DNA of 64,000 nt from Solanum dulcamara (lineage: Eukaryota; Streptophyta; Magnoliopsida; Solanales; Solanaceae): positions 40,122,097 through 40,186,096 of the forward strand of contig NC_077242.1 of NCBI RefSeq assembly GCF_947179165.1, in the 5' to 3' direction. The notes below the pieces were generated by a model. That model was not told where the DNA came from and did no database searches. It saw only the letters and a list, made by a program, of their open reading frames with translations. The stretch's first letter is position 1, and every line of letters begins with the position of its first letter. Shown one piece after another: positions 21,347-32,178 of this stretch. The position numbers and the translations under genes were made by a program.

Positions 21347-24260
21347 TGTTATGCCCCGTACTTTTGTACTTCAAAAAGCTTTCTTAAACTTCTTAAAAGT
21401 TGCCACATGACCAAGATTATTTATAATGTTATCAAATAACTTTAAGGAAAGGAGGACATGATTCCCCATAAGAGTGAAGGTTGAAAATAGGGCTATAAGG
21501 ATTTAAAATGAGTTGGGGTCGAAAATAACAAGTCGTGGGACTCGACTTGCTTGTATAAGCTACCAACTTGGATGTCTTACATGCTTAAGGTATTGGATGG
21601 CATGTCGAGCTTACGTAGCAAGTATTACATAGGTTCTTAAAGTAAGATGAGATTACAAACCCACGAAAGAGACGGAAGGAGGCGTAGCACCTACTTGGAC
21701 CAAGTAGGTGACTCACCTACTTGGGGTGGACCCTACACTTCCACGTGGCAGCATATAAGAGGCCGCATAGATGAGGTGGTACCCTAGAGGGCTTCCATGT
21801 GTTACACCTAGGGGGCTTCCATGTGTCATCTCCTAAAGAGGTGTATATATGTATATTATGCTGAAGAATATCTCATTTTCAGGTTTCTTAGCCAAGAAAA
21901 AAAAGAGAAGAATGTGAGAGAGGAAGAAGGCAGCCACAGATTTAGCCAATTTGAGGTAAGCCTATGACTTTTATTTCGTGAATTAATTATTTAAGGTCTA
22001 CAAAGTATACATGATGATATTTAACAGTGTAAAATTACTATTTGGGGCAGTGAAAAAGGGATGCAAACAGCCCGTTAATTTTCTGCATGTTAAGAGAACT
22101 TTCGAGGTAAGTTTTAGCGAGTTCTAGCAAGGTATAGCTTGTCTCTCTTCTCCCACGTTTTGGTAAGGGTTTTTACATTTTATGAAGGTACAAATACGGA
22201 TTGAAAACATTAAAATATACATGTTACGACTAAAGAATGTTGTAGGTCATGTAGGGGCCAGTTTGACGCAATTTTAATAGGTTAAAGTTTGGCTAAAGTC
22301 GTTGTTATTGTGGTGTTATATTGGGAATTATTTTTTAGTATTGCACGGATGGAACATGACTAAAAATGACTGTATATTGTTCTGTTTTCAGCCACATGAC
22401 ACCCCAATTTGTGTTGTTAAAGGTTTACAAAATAGAGATTAAAAACTCTTTTTTGGTATCATAGTTTTAAGGGAGTTGTTTGGAGTTTGTGTGGTGTAAT
22501 ATGGAAGTGGTTGAATTGTATCTATGCTGCTGATTGTTGTTTTTGGTTGGCTTGTAAGGTTTGGAGGTTAAAATGAAAGTTTGGATAGGGCAAGTTATAG
22601 GGGAGATGCTGTCCGATTTCCGCTAACTTTGGAACTAGTAATGAACTAGTCTAAGGGAATGGATAAGGTATTGGTTCCTATGGGTAATTGGTGGTGGAAT
22701 TACAAGATGGAAATTCGAATTTCACTAACTTTGGAATTACTTTCATGTTAAATAGGTTCAAGAGACGACAAGGCGAATGTGTTAAGAGTAATCCGTAAGA
22801 GGTATGTAAAGCTAATGTTTCCTCCTTTTGGCATGTTTTTGGCATAAGTATGTAAAGATTATTCTTTATCTTGGCATGTTTTGACATAAGTATGAAAAGC
22901 TAATCTTTCTTTTGGCATGGTCTTTATGAAAAAATCATGAATTTATTTTCTGGTTCCAAGGAAGTTCCTATTTCTAGAGCTACTAGGATGGACAATTTCT
23001 TGATTTCCAGAGGACATTTTATTACGCTTTGATGCGTGTATATAATTCCAGAAGTTCTATTTGGATATAACTCATAGTGATATTTAAAAGGTACTTGATA
23101 TGACTTTTGTCTTAATTTTCGAATAATAGCTCATTTTGTTAACTCCACCGAGTCTCAAAAATGATTTATAGTCCATTTAGTTTCTCACTACTCCACTCAT
23201 GGATGCCTTAATGCTTCCTTCACCGAACCTGGGTCAGGTTTTGTTATCGTGCGTACTTCTCTGCATTGTTCACTGTACCCCGACATGGGGGGCAGGTATG
23301 ACCTGTACATGGGATTTGTGAAGTTATGATGTGCCATGTACATATATGATATGATATGGTCTGATATGACCATCTGATATGATATGATTTGTTACAGATA
23401 TATTTCCTACTCTGGAGTTATGTTGTGCTGTGGCGCCACTGACGGGGCGACGACTACAATTTGTTCACCGAGTCCCATAATGGGGCTGGATATGGCATAT
23501 TTTTTCTGCATACATTATCTGTGGTTATGAAAAGCATTTTGGTATTATGGATATTTTGCTCATTTCTGCACCTTCTGTTCTGGTAATGGCTTTACTTATT
23601 ATAGTCCATGTTTTACATACTTAGTACATACGTTGTACTGACCCCCTCTTTTTGGGAGGGGCTGCATTTCATGCCCATAGGTACAGATGTGGGCTTTAGG
23701 GATACACTAGCCTAGGACTCCACTAAGCGGTTCTGGGAAAAGCTCTATTCTATCAGAGCCTTGTTTTTGGTACTATTTTTCTAGTACATATATTTGTTTA
23801 TTCAGGGGTATAACGGGGGACCTGTCCCACTATATGATACAGTTAATACTCTTAGAGGTCTGTAAACATGTGAATGTGAGTTATTTGTAAGTTTGTTTCA
23901 ATTGACCCTATGCGATGCATTGTAAATGTGTTTATGTCAGGGCAATCTTATCGGCTTGTGTGCCCTCTTATGTTATGATACCGGTGAAAGAGGCTACAGG
24001 TATATGAAAAAGTTTTGACCTATTAGGGTTTTTGTGTATAGTATCACATCATACACAGTTCAACTTGACTATATCTAGTAGATACGTATACGGGGGTCCA
24101 GGTCAGACCCCAATCGCAGCCTATGGGGTTGGGTCGTTAAAGAAGACCCCTTTTTGACTCTTACTTTTATCTATTATGCTAACACGTTAAGTGGGGATAA
24201 GTGTACATATGGTTGCCCAACTTAGGCACCAGGCACGACCTATGGAGTTGGGTTATGACA
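21347..24260 (+). repeat. Solo LTR D1, nested in D's 5' LTR
   Basis: It starts tgttatgccccgtac and ends gttgggttatgaca, 2914 bp, and is flanked by ttaca on both sides. It is a diverged relative of the D LTR, with the same lead-in, a catgtgtcatc box repeated upstream of a gtatatatg TATA (about 21790-21860), and the hairpin-like caccgagtccc...gggctgg motif at about 23465. A near-terminal sequence, cctatggggttgggtcgtta (about 24122), occurs about 120 bp before the true end. No coding content was found. Confidence 0.85.
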
Positions 24261-24265
24261 TTACA
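24261..24265. repeat. Target-site duplication of solo LTR D1 (right)
   Basis: The bases ttaca here are the partner of 21342-21346 and at the same time the third to seventh bases of the interrupted D LTR. Confidence 0.85.
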
Positions 24266-24294
24266 CCCCATACTTTTGTACTGTGGAATGCGTT

Positions 24295-24426
24295 CTTAAG
24301 TCTTTTGAAAGGCTCTTAAGTTCTTGGAAGGATTATAAGCCTCTTAAGTTTCTTAAGGTTTCCTAAAGTTTCTTAAAGCTTCTTAAAGCTTCTTAAGCCT
24401 TCTTAAGAACTCTTAAGCTTCTTAAG
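24295..24426. repeat. CTTAAG palindrome cluster in D 5' LTR
   Basis: Eight CTTAAG hexamers fall within 132 bp near the LTR start. Seven are found at the same place in the 3' LTR (32215-32335). Confidence 0.85.
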
Positions 24427-24854
24427 AGTTAGCATGTGAGCTGGATAATATATAATTCTATCAAACAACTCTAAGGAAAGGAGAATGCAGTACCCCATAG
24501 TAGAAGAGATTGGAAATAGAGTTATAAGAATCCAAAATAAGTTGAAGACCGAATACTGAGGTGTAGGACATGAATTATTTACGTAAGCTACCAACTTGGA
24601 AATTTTACATACTTAAGCTACTGGAGTACATACCAAACTTATGTAGCAAAGATTACATAGGTTCGTAAAGTAAGGCGAGATTAGGAATCCACGAGAGGGA
24701 AAAGAGAGTACCACATGGCAATATGAGAGAGTGCCACATGGCAGAATGAGAAAGTGCCACATGGTATCAGCTATAGCAAGGGTGGTGGACCCCTCCCTAT
24801 ATTCCACGTAGAAGCCTGTGATTGCAGGAAAGGGGTGTGTTTTCCCAATGAGGG

Positions 24855-24986
24855 CTTAACATGTGTCACCACTTAGGGATTGACATGGTCACCACTTAGG
24901 GTTGACATATGTCACCACTTAGGGGTTGAAATGTGTCACCACTTAGGGGTTGAAATGTGTCACCCCCTAAAGTAGCCTATATATGT
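24855..24986 (+). promoter_or_regulatory. Candidate promoter of element D: repeated box and TATA
   Basis: About five copies of a ~24-bp unit (consensus near ttgaaatgtgtcaccactta) run from 24855 to 24968. They end ten bases before a TATA-like ctatatatg at 24978-24986. The arrangement of a repeated box followed by TATA is found in the D 3' LTR, D1 and D4 too, which suggests a conserved upstream element. Function is inferred only from position. Confidence 0.55.
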
Positions 24987-27078
24987 ATGTTTGATGACTT
25001 TTAGCCTATCCTTATCTTTTAGTTCATCTTTATCAAAAGGAAATTCTAGAAAGAAGAAGAGAAGAGAAAATTTGAAGCTAGAGAAAGAGTGCTACCGTTT
25101 TGGGGAGAAAAAGGTGAGTTATCCGATTTTGTTCCATAAATTAATTATATCGGGTATAACAATAGGGTATGAAGGTGTTATTAATGTAAATTTATGCTTT
25201 CAAGCAGACCCAAAAGGATAGCAAACATCTACAAAGTTTTAGTCGCATTGAAGGAACTTCTGAGGCAAGTTTCGACGAGTTTGATGAGTTTCGAGCAAGG
25301 TAAGGGATTCCCTTTAAAATTGGGGCTTATGATGTTTTTATGAGGTATATTACATGTCTTAAATAATTTTTGAAGTAGAAAAATTTCATAAGTATGCTTG
25401 ACGTTAGAAAAAACTAAATTAAAGTGGTTATAGCTAAATGGAAGTCGAGTAGTGGGTTGTCGTTGTGGTGATGCGGGTGCAAATGGTTGGGTTGCGTGTT
25501 GTAGGGATTTAAAGTGTTTTAAAAAGGGTTTGGGTGCTGCTGGTTGCAGACACACAACCCTCTATTTGGTATGGTTAAAGATTTTATGAAATAAATATTA
25601 AAAACTCTATTTTTGTATCGTAGTTTTGAGCTAGTTGTTTGGAGTTGTATTTTGTAATGTTGAGGTGGTTTACTTCTATATATGCTGATAGTTGTTGTTT
25701 TTTTTATGGTTTTTTCCACTTTGGCTGAGTTGAAACCTCGGGGATGTTGAAGTTACAGGGGAAATGTTGCCCGATTTTCAGTAGCATCGGAACTAGTAAT
25801 AAACTAGTCGAGGGTAATGGATAAGGAAATGACTCCTATTAGTACTTGGTTGTGGAGTGGGATATTGGAAAGTTAATGGCTATTAATCTTAGTATTATTT
25901 TCATGTCAAATAGGTTAAGGAGGTATAAAGACAAACTGGATTTCAATTAATCCCGAAAAAGGTATGTGAACCTTTCTCTTGGGATGTCTTAGCCTTAAGT
26001 GATTGATATACAAAATGTGGGGATAATTCTATTCATATAACCCCAAGTATGACTCATAAGTCTTATTCATTTCTCGATTGTAGAATTCCTATACTAGTAG
26101 AGTTATTGCCTCTCAAGGCTTCTATATGATGGAAAGTAGTAAGTATGGGACGTTATCTCCTTTCTATTGGCATGTCTTTGGCATGAGTAAATAGAGCTAT
26201 TATTATTTCCTTTTGGTATGCTTTTGATATAAATATCATGCTATTATGCTATAATTATTCACCGAGCCATGATGGGGCAGGTACGATATATGTACATGAT
26301 GACTCCATGAGGGAAAGTAGAGAGGATGTAAAGCTTATTCTTTCTCTTTTTTTGGCATGTTACGTAAAAGATGATACAATATTGGAAGTGACTCCATTCC
26401 TAAGTATTTATTACTCATCCTATAATGTTGGAACTCTTTCAATAATTGAGATATTGCTTCTCAAGTTTTTCTATACATTGGGAAGTAGTAAGTATGTAAA
26501 GTTAATCTTCCTTTCTTTTTGACTTGATCTTTATGAAAAAAATAGATGAAGTGTATACGATTCGAAGGAAGTTCCTCTTGTTAAAGCCACTAGGGTATTT
26601 GATAATGACTTGATACGGGAATATGATTCCAAAAGTTCCATTTTGACCTAATCCACAGTGGCAATTAAAAGGTACTTGACATGACTCTTGTCTTGGTTTT
26701 TGAGTGATAGAAAATTTTGAGTATTCCATCGAGTCTCAAATACAATCTAAAATACATATGGTTACTCACTACTCTACTCGTGTATACAGTAACCCTTCTA
26801 TCACTGAGTCCTGGGCCGGGTATGTAATCATGCGCAGTTCACTATATTATCCACCGAGTCCCTCACTAAAGGGCCGAGTACGCTATATGAGGAAATGATA
26901 ATGCAATGACATGAACAACTCACCGAGTTCCTCATTAGAGGCTCGAGTACGTATGTATATATATATATATGTATGATTATGTGATGTGATAAGGTGGTAG
27001 TGGCGCCTTACCCTATGATGGTCCTATAGTTATGATTCACTGAGCCCTCACTAAAGTGTCGGGTACGTATGTATATAT

Positions 27079-27242
27079 GATATATGGATCAGACCGAATG
27101 TTCCTTGGAGTTACTATATGATATCTGGATTGGACCAAACATTCCTTGGCATTACTATATGATATTTGTATTGGACCGAACGTTCTTCGGTATTACTATA
27201 TAATACGTGGATCATACTGAATGTTCCTTGGTATTATTATAT
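27079..27242. repeat. 41-bp tandem repeat in D 5' LTR
   Basis: Units begin at 27079, 27120, 27161 and 27202, each near gatatctggatcggaccgaa with an attcctcggtattactatat end. A degenerate fifth unit begins at 27243. The same array is at 34962-35125 in the 3' LTR. Confidence 0.85.
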
Positions 27243-27970
27243 GATGTGCAGATCGGGTCATACGGTCCTTGGCATGTACTTACTATATACATGAATTGGG
27301 GTATATGTTCCACAACGCTAATAATATATATGTGCATATGATGACAGAATGATGTAGATGGCACACCGAGTTCCCAAAATGGGCTGGGCACAATACATGA
27401 TGGTAATATTTATGACTTTCATTTGTACGATGCGAGTATGGTAATTGGTTAAATGTTATACTTGCTCCCTGCAACCGTACGTCAACTGTAATTTCTTTAT
27501 TATGTCTATGATTTACATACTCAGTACATATGTTTTACTGACCCCTCTTTTTTCGGAGGGGGGGGGATACATTCATGCCCATAGGTACACATACACACTT
27601 TGGGGATCCGTCAGCATAGGAGTTCCACTCAGCAGTTCAGAAATGCTCCAATATGCAAGAGCTTAGTTTTGGTATTAACCCTCGATGTATAAATTTATTT
27701 GTTCACCGGTACGGCGGGTGCCCTGTCCCAACTTATATTACTGTTCTTACTCTTAGAGGTTTGTAGATATGTATGTGGGTTGTGTATGGGTTGTATATAC
27801 ATGTATGTACAGTGGTGCCTATGATAAGCCTCGCTGGCTTATATGTTGTCCTGTCTGTTGATGTGCTATAATTTAAATAGGCTACAAATTTAATTACAAA
27901 CTGCAGGGATATACGTGAGTGCCCAGTTCAGGCACCCATCACAGCCTACGGGGTTGGGTCATGACAAAAG

Positions 27971-27982
27971 TGGTATCAAAGT
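27971..27982 (+). promoter_or_regulatory. Primer-binding site of element D
   Basis: The bases tggtatcaaagt match the initiator-Met site (TGGTATCAGAGC) at 10 of 12 positions and lie four bases after the LTR end. Confidence 0.75.
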
Positions 27983-30565
27983 GGTCGTTCCTCGGAATAT
28001 CTACAGACCGTGTCTAGTAGAGTCTTGTTTATCGGTGTGTTGCGAGCCACATCTATAAATAGGAGGCTACAGGGCATTTAGAATGTTACCTTTCTTTCAT
28101 ATATAAGATCGTGCAGTAGATCTGTATCATAGGAAAACTCCTTATATTAACCTTGGACTTTAGCAGAAGGACGACATCAACTGGAGGAAGTAATTGATGA
28201 CATTGGAAGTTACAAAGCACGTAGGTAAGCAAGGGACTGAAAGATATCTGTTAGGTAAGATATTAACACATGATTGAAATGTAAAGTCAAAAACTAAAAG
28301 GAAAATAGACCGGAAAGTGTAACAGATGCAGGTTGAGTTGGACACACGAGGTAAGTCCATCATTTTCATACTATTATTGATATTCAAAGCCCTGTATGGC
28401 TGCGATATGAGATTATATTGAAAGCCTTGTGTAGATGTGATATGATATAAATATATATATATGTTGGCTTTGTGAGGCATTGTTGGTATTTTCTACATGC
28501 AGGTTTTGGGGATAGTAAAGAGTATAGAGGAAACTCTGCCAAAATTTTTCCAGAACAAAAAAAAAGGGAATCAAACATAGATTCTTAATATGTCTTGGAA
28601 GTTAATACAGAGTACCCTTATTATTTTGAACTAAAATTATAAAGGTAACCTTCAGGTCATCAATAAAGGGCACCCTTTTTACTTGGGGAATTTTATTTCA
28701 GAAAAATAAGAGCTTATCTGAGTAGCAAAGTTCAGACTAAGGTATCTTCAGCTGTATTTTGCCTTAGGGAAAGTTCATGTTCAGGAGAAAGATGCCCGAT
28801 GATAGAGTTTCATTCTTGTTGGAAAGTATAGTGCCGTCAACTATTATTTGAGGATAAGATAAGTTATTCACAACTCAAGAATAGATCTAGAGGGAGTCCA
28901 TGTGAGTTAAGCACTAAGGAGCTCTGGGATGCCCATTGGATTTTAGTTCCCTGCTGGTGGTGATTGGAATATGCTTCAGGATAACACTTTATTAGCCCTT
29001 CACCAATTAATTGAAGATGGAATCTATGGGAGGAAATTTGAATAGAAGCACCCTAGATAGATGTCATAAATTGAATATGCAAGTATAAGTTTAAAGGTGT
29101 GGTACAACAATACAAGAATAAGGTAAGACCGTTAGTGAGGCACACGTGGTGTGTGCTGACTAGATTAAAAACCTGTGTTGGGTACACAATAAGGGCAAGG
29201 GGCATAAGGTATAAAGGAATGATGCATGCACAGAACGTCGCCCCAAAAATAATGGAACCCTTAACAGACAAAGACGACAAGCTTAAGGAATAAATGGTGC
29301 AACTTACATTCACCCCATGAAACAAAGGATATAGGTTGGGATAAATCTACAACTCTGAGAGAACCTTGGACAATCATCATAGGAATACAAGTGTTGCCTA
29401 ATTAAAATGGGAACGACTATAAGTATGAATTAAACTTTGACAAAGATAAGGAGAATGTGGCCTTGGATGAGTTGTAGATTAGATATCACATTATGTATAG
29501 AAAGGCTCTCATCACCTCGTGATTTAGTCAAGGCTTCGCACGTGGATAATCATATTATAATTTGTAAAGAAAGACATGTGTGTGATATAGTACCAAGTAG
29601 ATGGGGGGACAATATTGGACAAATTTGAGACTAGACATAGAGACATAGAGCAAAGTATAAGCGGATAAAAGTATAATTACCCATGAAAGGGGGGAAGCGG
29701 GTAAGAGAAATGAAGGGTGAGATGGAAACAATGGATATTAAAATATATTAGACATGGATGCTTAAACTTCAATAAGATCCCTTGCTGAAACCAGTTAGGA
29801 AGGTCTGAAAACCACTAATAATCGGGTAGAAATCAGCATGGTATTTCAGGCGGTGTTAAGAAGTTTTTGGCAAGACCCTGCACGACATAATGTTAGAAGA
29901 CAGGTGCGTATAAAAAGGAAAAGGTATGACTAGGTAATGGTATCGAATAACTCAAGAGATCGTATGAAGGATAACGATACCATACTGGGTCAAAAGCCAA
30001 GATGTTAGCCATATAGTTGGTCGCAAATAATGTTGCGATGGATAAATAAGCAAGGAAATAGAACAGGAAACCTCCGATGATAGGAGTCAAGAAGAGCAAA
30101 TAGTGAATATAGGAAGAGAAAGAAGTATAATAATATGGGATGAGTGAGTTTCAATGTAAATAACATAAATATAGCAGAATGATCCAAGAAACGAAAAGAC
30201 TACATCTACCTCATACAAGTTGTATCAGAATGGTTATGAAACCTACGAATATGTATGTGTTATGTATATGACCAAGTGAGTAAGTACATGATAAAAGGAG
30301 TAAGGGTTCAAGAAGGACAATATAGTTATGATGTTTTGGACATGTTATAGAGAGATACAAAGAGGGGTTAAACCAAACTACTGAAATGGAATTAGTACTA
30401 AGGGAGAAATAAGACATGGTCATGGTGGAACTAAAGATCTACCCCGATACCGGTTGTAAGATAAAAAAAAGAGGGCAAGGCAAAGAATGAAGACTAGAGA
30501 GAAGACGCTAAGGTAAATATTAGGCTAGGTTAAGTGCCTTCGCATAATATTGCAAGGATTGCAAT
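27983..30565 (+). other. Internal region of D without recognisable domains
   Basis: The first ~100 bp are leader similar to D4 (tctagtagagtcttgttt and a cctataaatagg-like block). Gag, protease and RT would be expected next. I could not recognise any gag core, zinc knuckle or RT box in either strand, and no open stretch exceeds about 110 codons. It may be too decayed to read by eye, or the usual genes may have been replaced. Confidence 0.4.
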
Positions 30566-30685
30566 GGAACGTGACACGAGGACTTCCTGGAGGGGTCACC
30601 CGTCCTATTACTACTCTCGCCCAAGCACGTTTAACTTCAAAATTTTGGTGGAATCCGATGCGTTAGTGCTGCTATGATTGCATGA
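30566..30685 (-). pseudogene. 5S rRNA-like sequence within element D
   Basis: On the minus strand these 120 bases follow plant 5S rRNA nearly end to end. The internal control region is best kept: gaagttaaacgtgcttgggc, then gagagtagtaataggacggg, then ggaagtcctcgtg near the 3' end. The length is about that of a mature 5S gene. By eye roughly 80-85% of bases agree, with many C-to-T or G-to-A changes and one small insertion. The ends are the least conserved, and no T-rich terminator run follows directly on the minus strand. It is antisense to element D. Plant Cassandra elements carry 5S sequence in their LTRs, but no Cassandra-type LTR ends were recognised here. Confidence 0.8.
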
Positions 30686-31190
30686 GATGGAAGAATCTAA
30701 ACTAGCGGCGAAGCAACGATATAAGATTATGTATCTAGAGTGTTATAAGTTACGTTAAGGGAATTAAAATAGGGCTTAAGCAAAGCAAGCAGGATTTGCT
30801 GATTACTAACAGATGGTGCAATTGTATGCCATAGTTTTTCATCATAATACCAGTTAATGATAGGCAAACCACAGAATAGCTATACAGATCATTGTGTGAG
30901 GGGACTTCATAACAAAAAAGCGAGGGTACCAGTTGATATCATCTAAAGAAGGCAAGAAGTAATATACGAGGTCAAAGATTCCACAACATGACCTTGTCTA
31001 CAAGACTCACTTTACCCTCCATGGACAGATAATTCTATATGGAATGTTATTCGCAGATTAACAAGATCAACCCATATTCCTCTAATCAAAGACCACCTGC
31101 TCAGCCAAGATAGTGTGAAATTATAAGTCAAGAGAGTGGTAGGACCTTATAGAGTTACCATATCTAGTGTCCTAGATAAAAGAGCCCAAG
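30686..31190 (+). other. Internal region of D, unassigned
   Basis: No clear reading frame or RNA. The segment lies between the 5S-like sequence and the integrase remnant, so it probably derives from the RNase H-integrase part of pol, but the motifs are not legible. Confidence 0.35.
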
Positions 31191-31199
31191 TTAAAGTTA

Positions 31200-31990
31200 A
31201 CTACCGAAGATCAATTTACAAAGAGATTAGGAAGACAAATAGTTCTTCGTACACTATTTTACCCTCAGACTGATAGATAGACTAAGCTTACTAGCTAAGC
31301 ATTAGATGATATATTGCGGGCCTATACGTTGACTCCAAAGGTATCTCAGACAATTTCCTACCACCTGTCAAAAGTACTTATGATATTAACTATCATTCTA
31401 GTATCCAGATGGCCCCATACGACACATGTTATGGCAGACAGTGTAGGTCGCTAATTGATTGGTTTGATGATAGTAAAACACGAATAAATGCCCAAATGTG
31501 GTTTAATAAGTGGTATAGAAGTTGAAGCTTATTCGGGAGAGATTATTAGTAGCTCCGAGTTGACATAAGTCATACACGGATAATCAACGTCGATCTCTAG
31601 AGTTTCCAGTTATAATTAAGCACTTTCAAAAGTGTTATCCACAGAGAAAGTAATGAGATCTAGCAGGAAAGGGGACCTTTGTCCTAGATACATTGACTTT
31701 ATCAGATCCTCTGCCAATTAGGCAAGGTTGCCTACGAGCTGGACCTACCAGCGAATATGGAAGCGATACATCTAGTCTTCCATATATCAATGCTTTGCAA
31801 GTATGTTGGTAATTGAACCTAGGTATATCCCGTAGAGGGTTTCTATTTAACAAAGGAGATATCCTATGAGAAGCAACCTATCTCCATCTTGGGTTGGTGA
31901 AGTAGAAGATTGTGAACTAAGGACATAGCTTCCGTCAAGGTATTGTGGTGAAATAAAAATCGTGAATAGATGACCTAGAAAGAGGAGGAG
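31200..31990 (+). pseudogene. Integrase C-terminal and chromodomain-like remnant of element D
   Basis: At about 31230-31330 the end of the integrase core is readable (FYPQTDR...ALDDILRAYT). At 31360-31480 a typical core tail follows (YHSSIQMAPYDTCYGRQCR). At about 31660-31800 there is an integrase C-terminal domain ([20 protein letters not shown]), and at 31880-32000 a decayed chromodomain-like tail is suggested by the remnants SVKVLW and REEE-like residues. Every block is in a different frame, with stops. It places D among the chromoviruses. Confidence 0.7.
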
Positions 31991-32168
31991 GAAATGACAC
32001 AAGTATCCATTCCTACTCCTTACGCTACAGGTAATCCCAACCTTTGGTACTCTGATAGTGATAGCTTGATGAAAGTATGTGTTATTGCAATAGACAGGAA
32101 TTTCGATATAATCTGTATAGGATCTTAAGGAAGGTTTTGGTTCACATTCTTAGAACAATGTCCTAAAG

Positions 32169-32178
32169 GAGGGAAGGA
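32169..32178 (+). promoter_or_regulatory. Polypurine tract of element D
   Basis: The bases gagggaagga immediately precede the 3' LTR start TGTTACACCCC. Confidence 0.7.

Larger units (their letters stand above)
24266..27966 (+). repeat. 5' LTR of element D (main part)
   Basis: Together with 21340-21346 this forms a ~3.7-kb LTR ending ggggttgggtcatgaca. In order it holds the CTTAAG cluster (24295-24426), a gtgccacatgg repeat (about 24708-24764), a pre-TATA repeat (24855-24968) with a TATA at about 24978, leader sequence, recurrent caccgagtccc hairpin motifs between 26250 and 27400, and a 41-bp tandem repeat (27079 onward). The 3' LTR shows the same order with different repeat counts. Open stretches such as 25229-25555 (minus) are not recognised as genes. 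Confidence 0.85.

Noticed and set aside
24855..27290. CRISPR-like arrays from the short regular repeats
   Set aside because: Repeats are contiguous without unique spacers, lie in LTRs of a plant retrotransposon, and no cas genes exist.
30566..30685. A functional 5S rRNA gene
   Set aside because: Many substitutions, poor ends, no direct T-run terminator and a single copy inside a transposon; 5S genes are normally in tandem arrays.
27983..32168. Element D as a pure non-coding LARD
   Set aside because: Readable integrase C-terminal sequence at 31200-31990 shows that it descends from a coding chromovirus, though most of the interior is unreadable.
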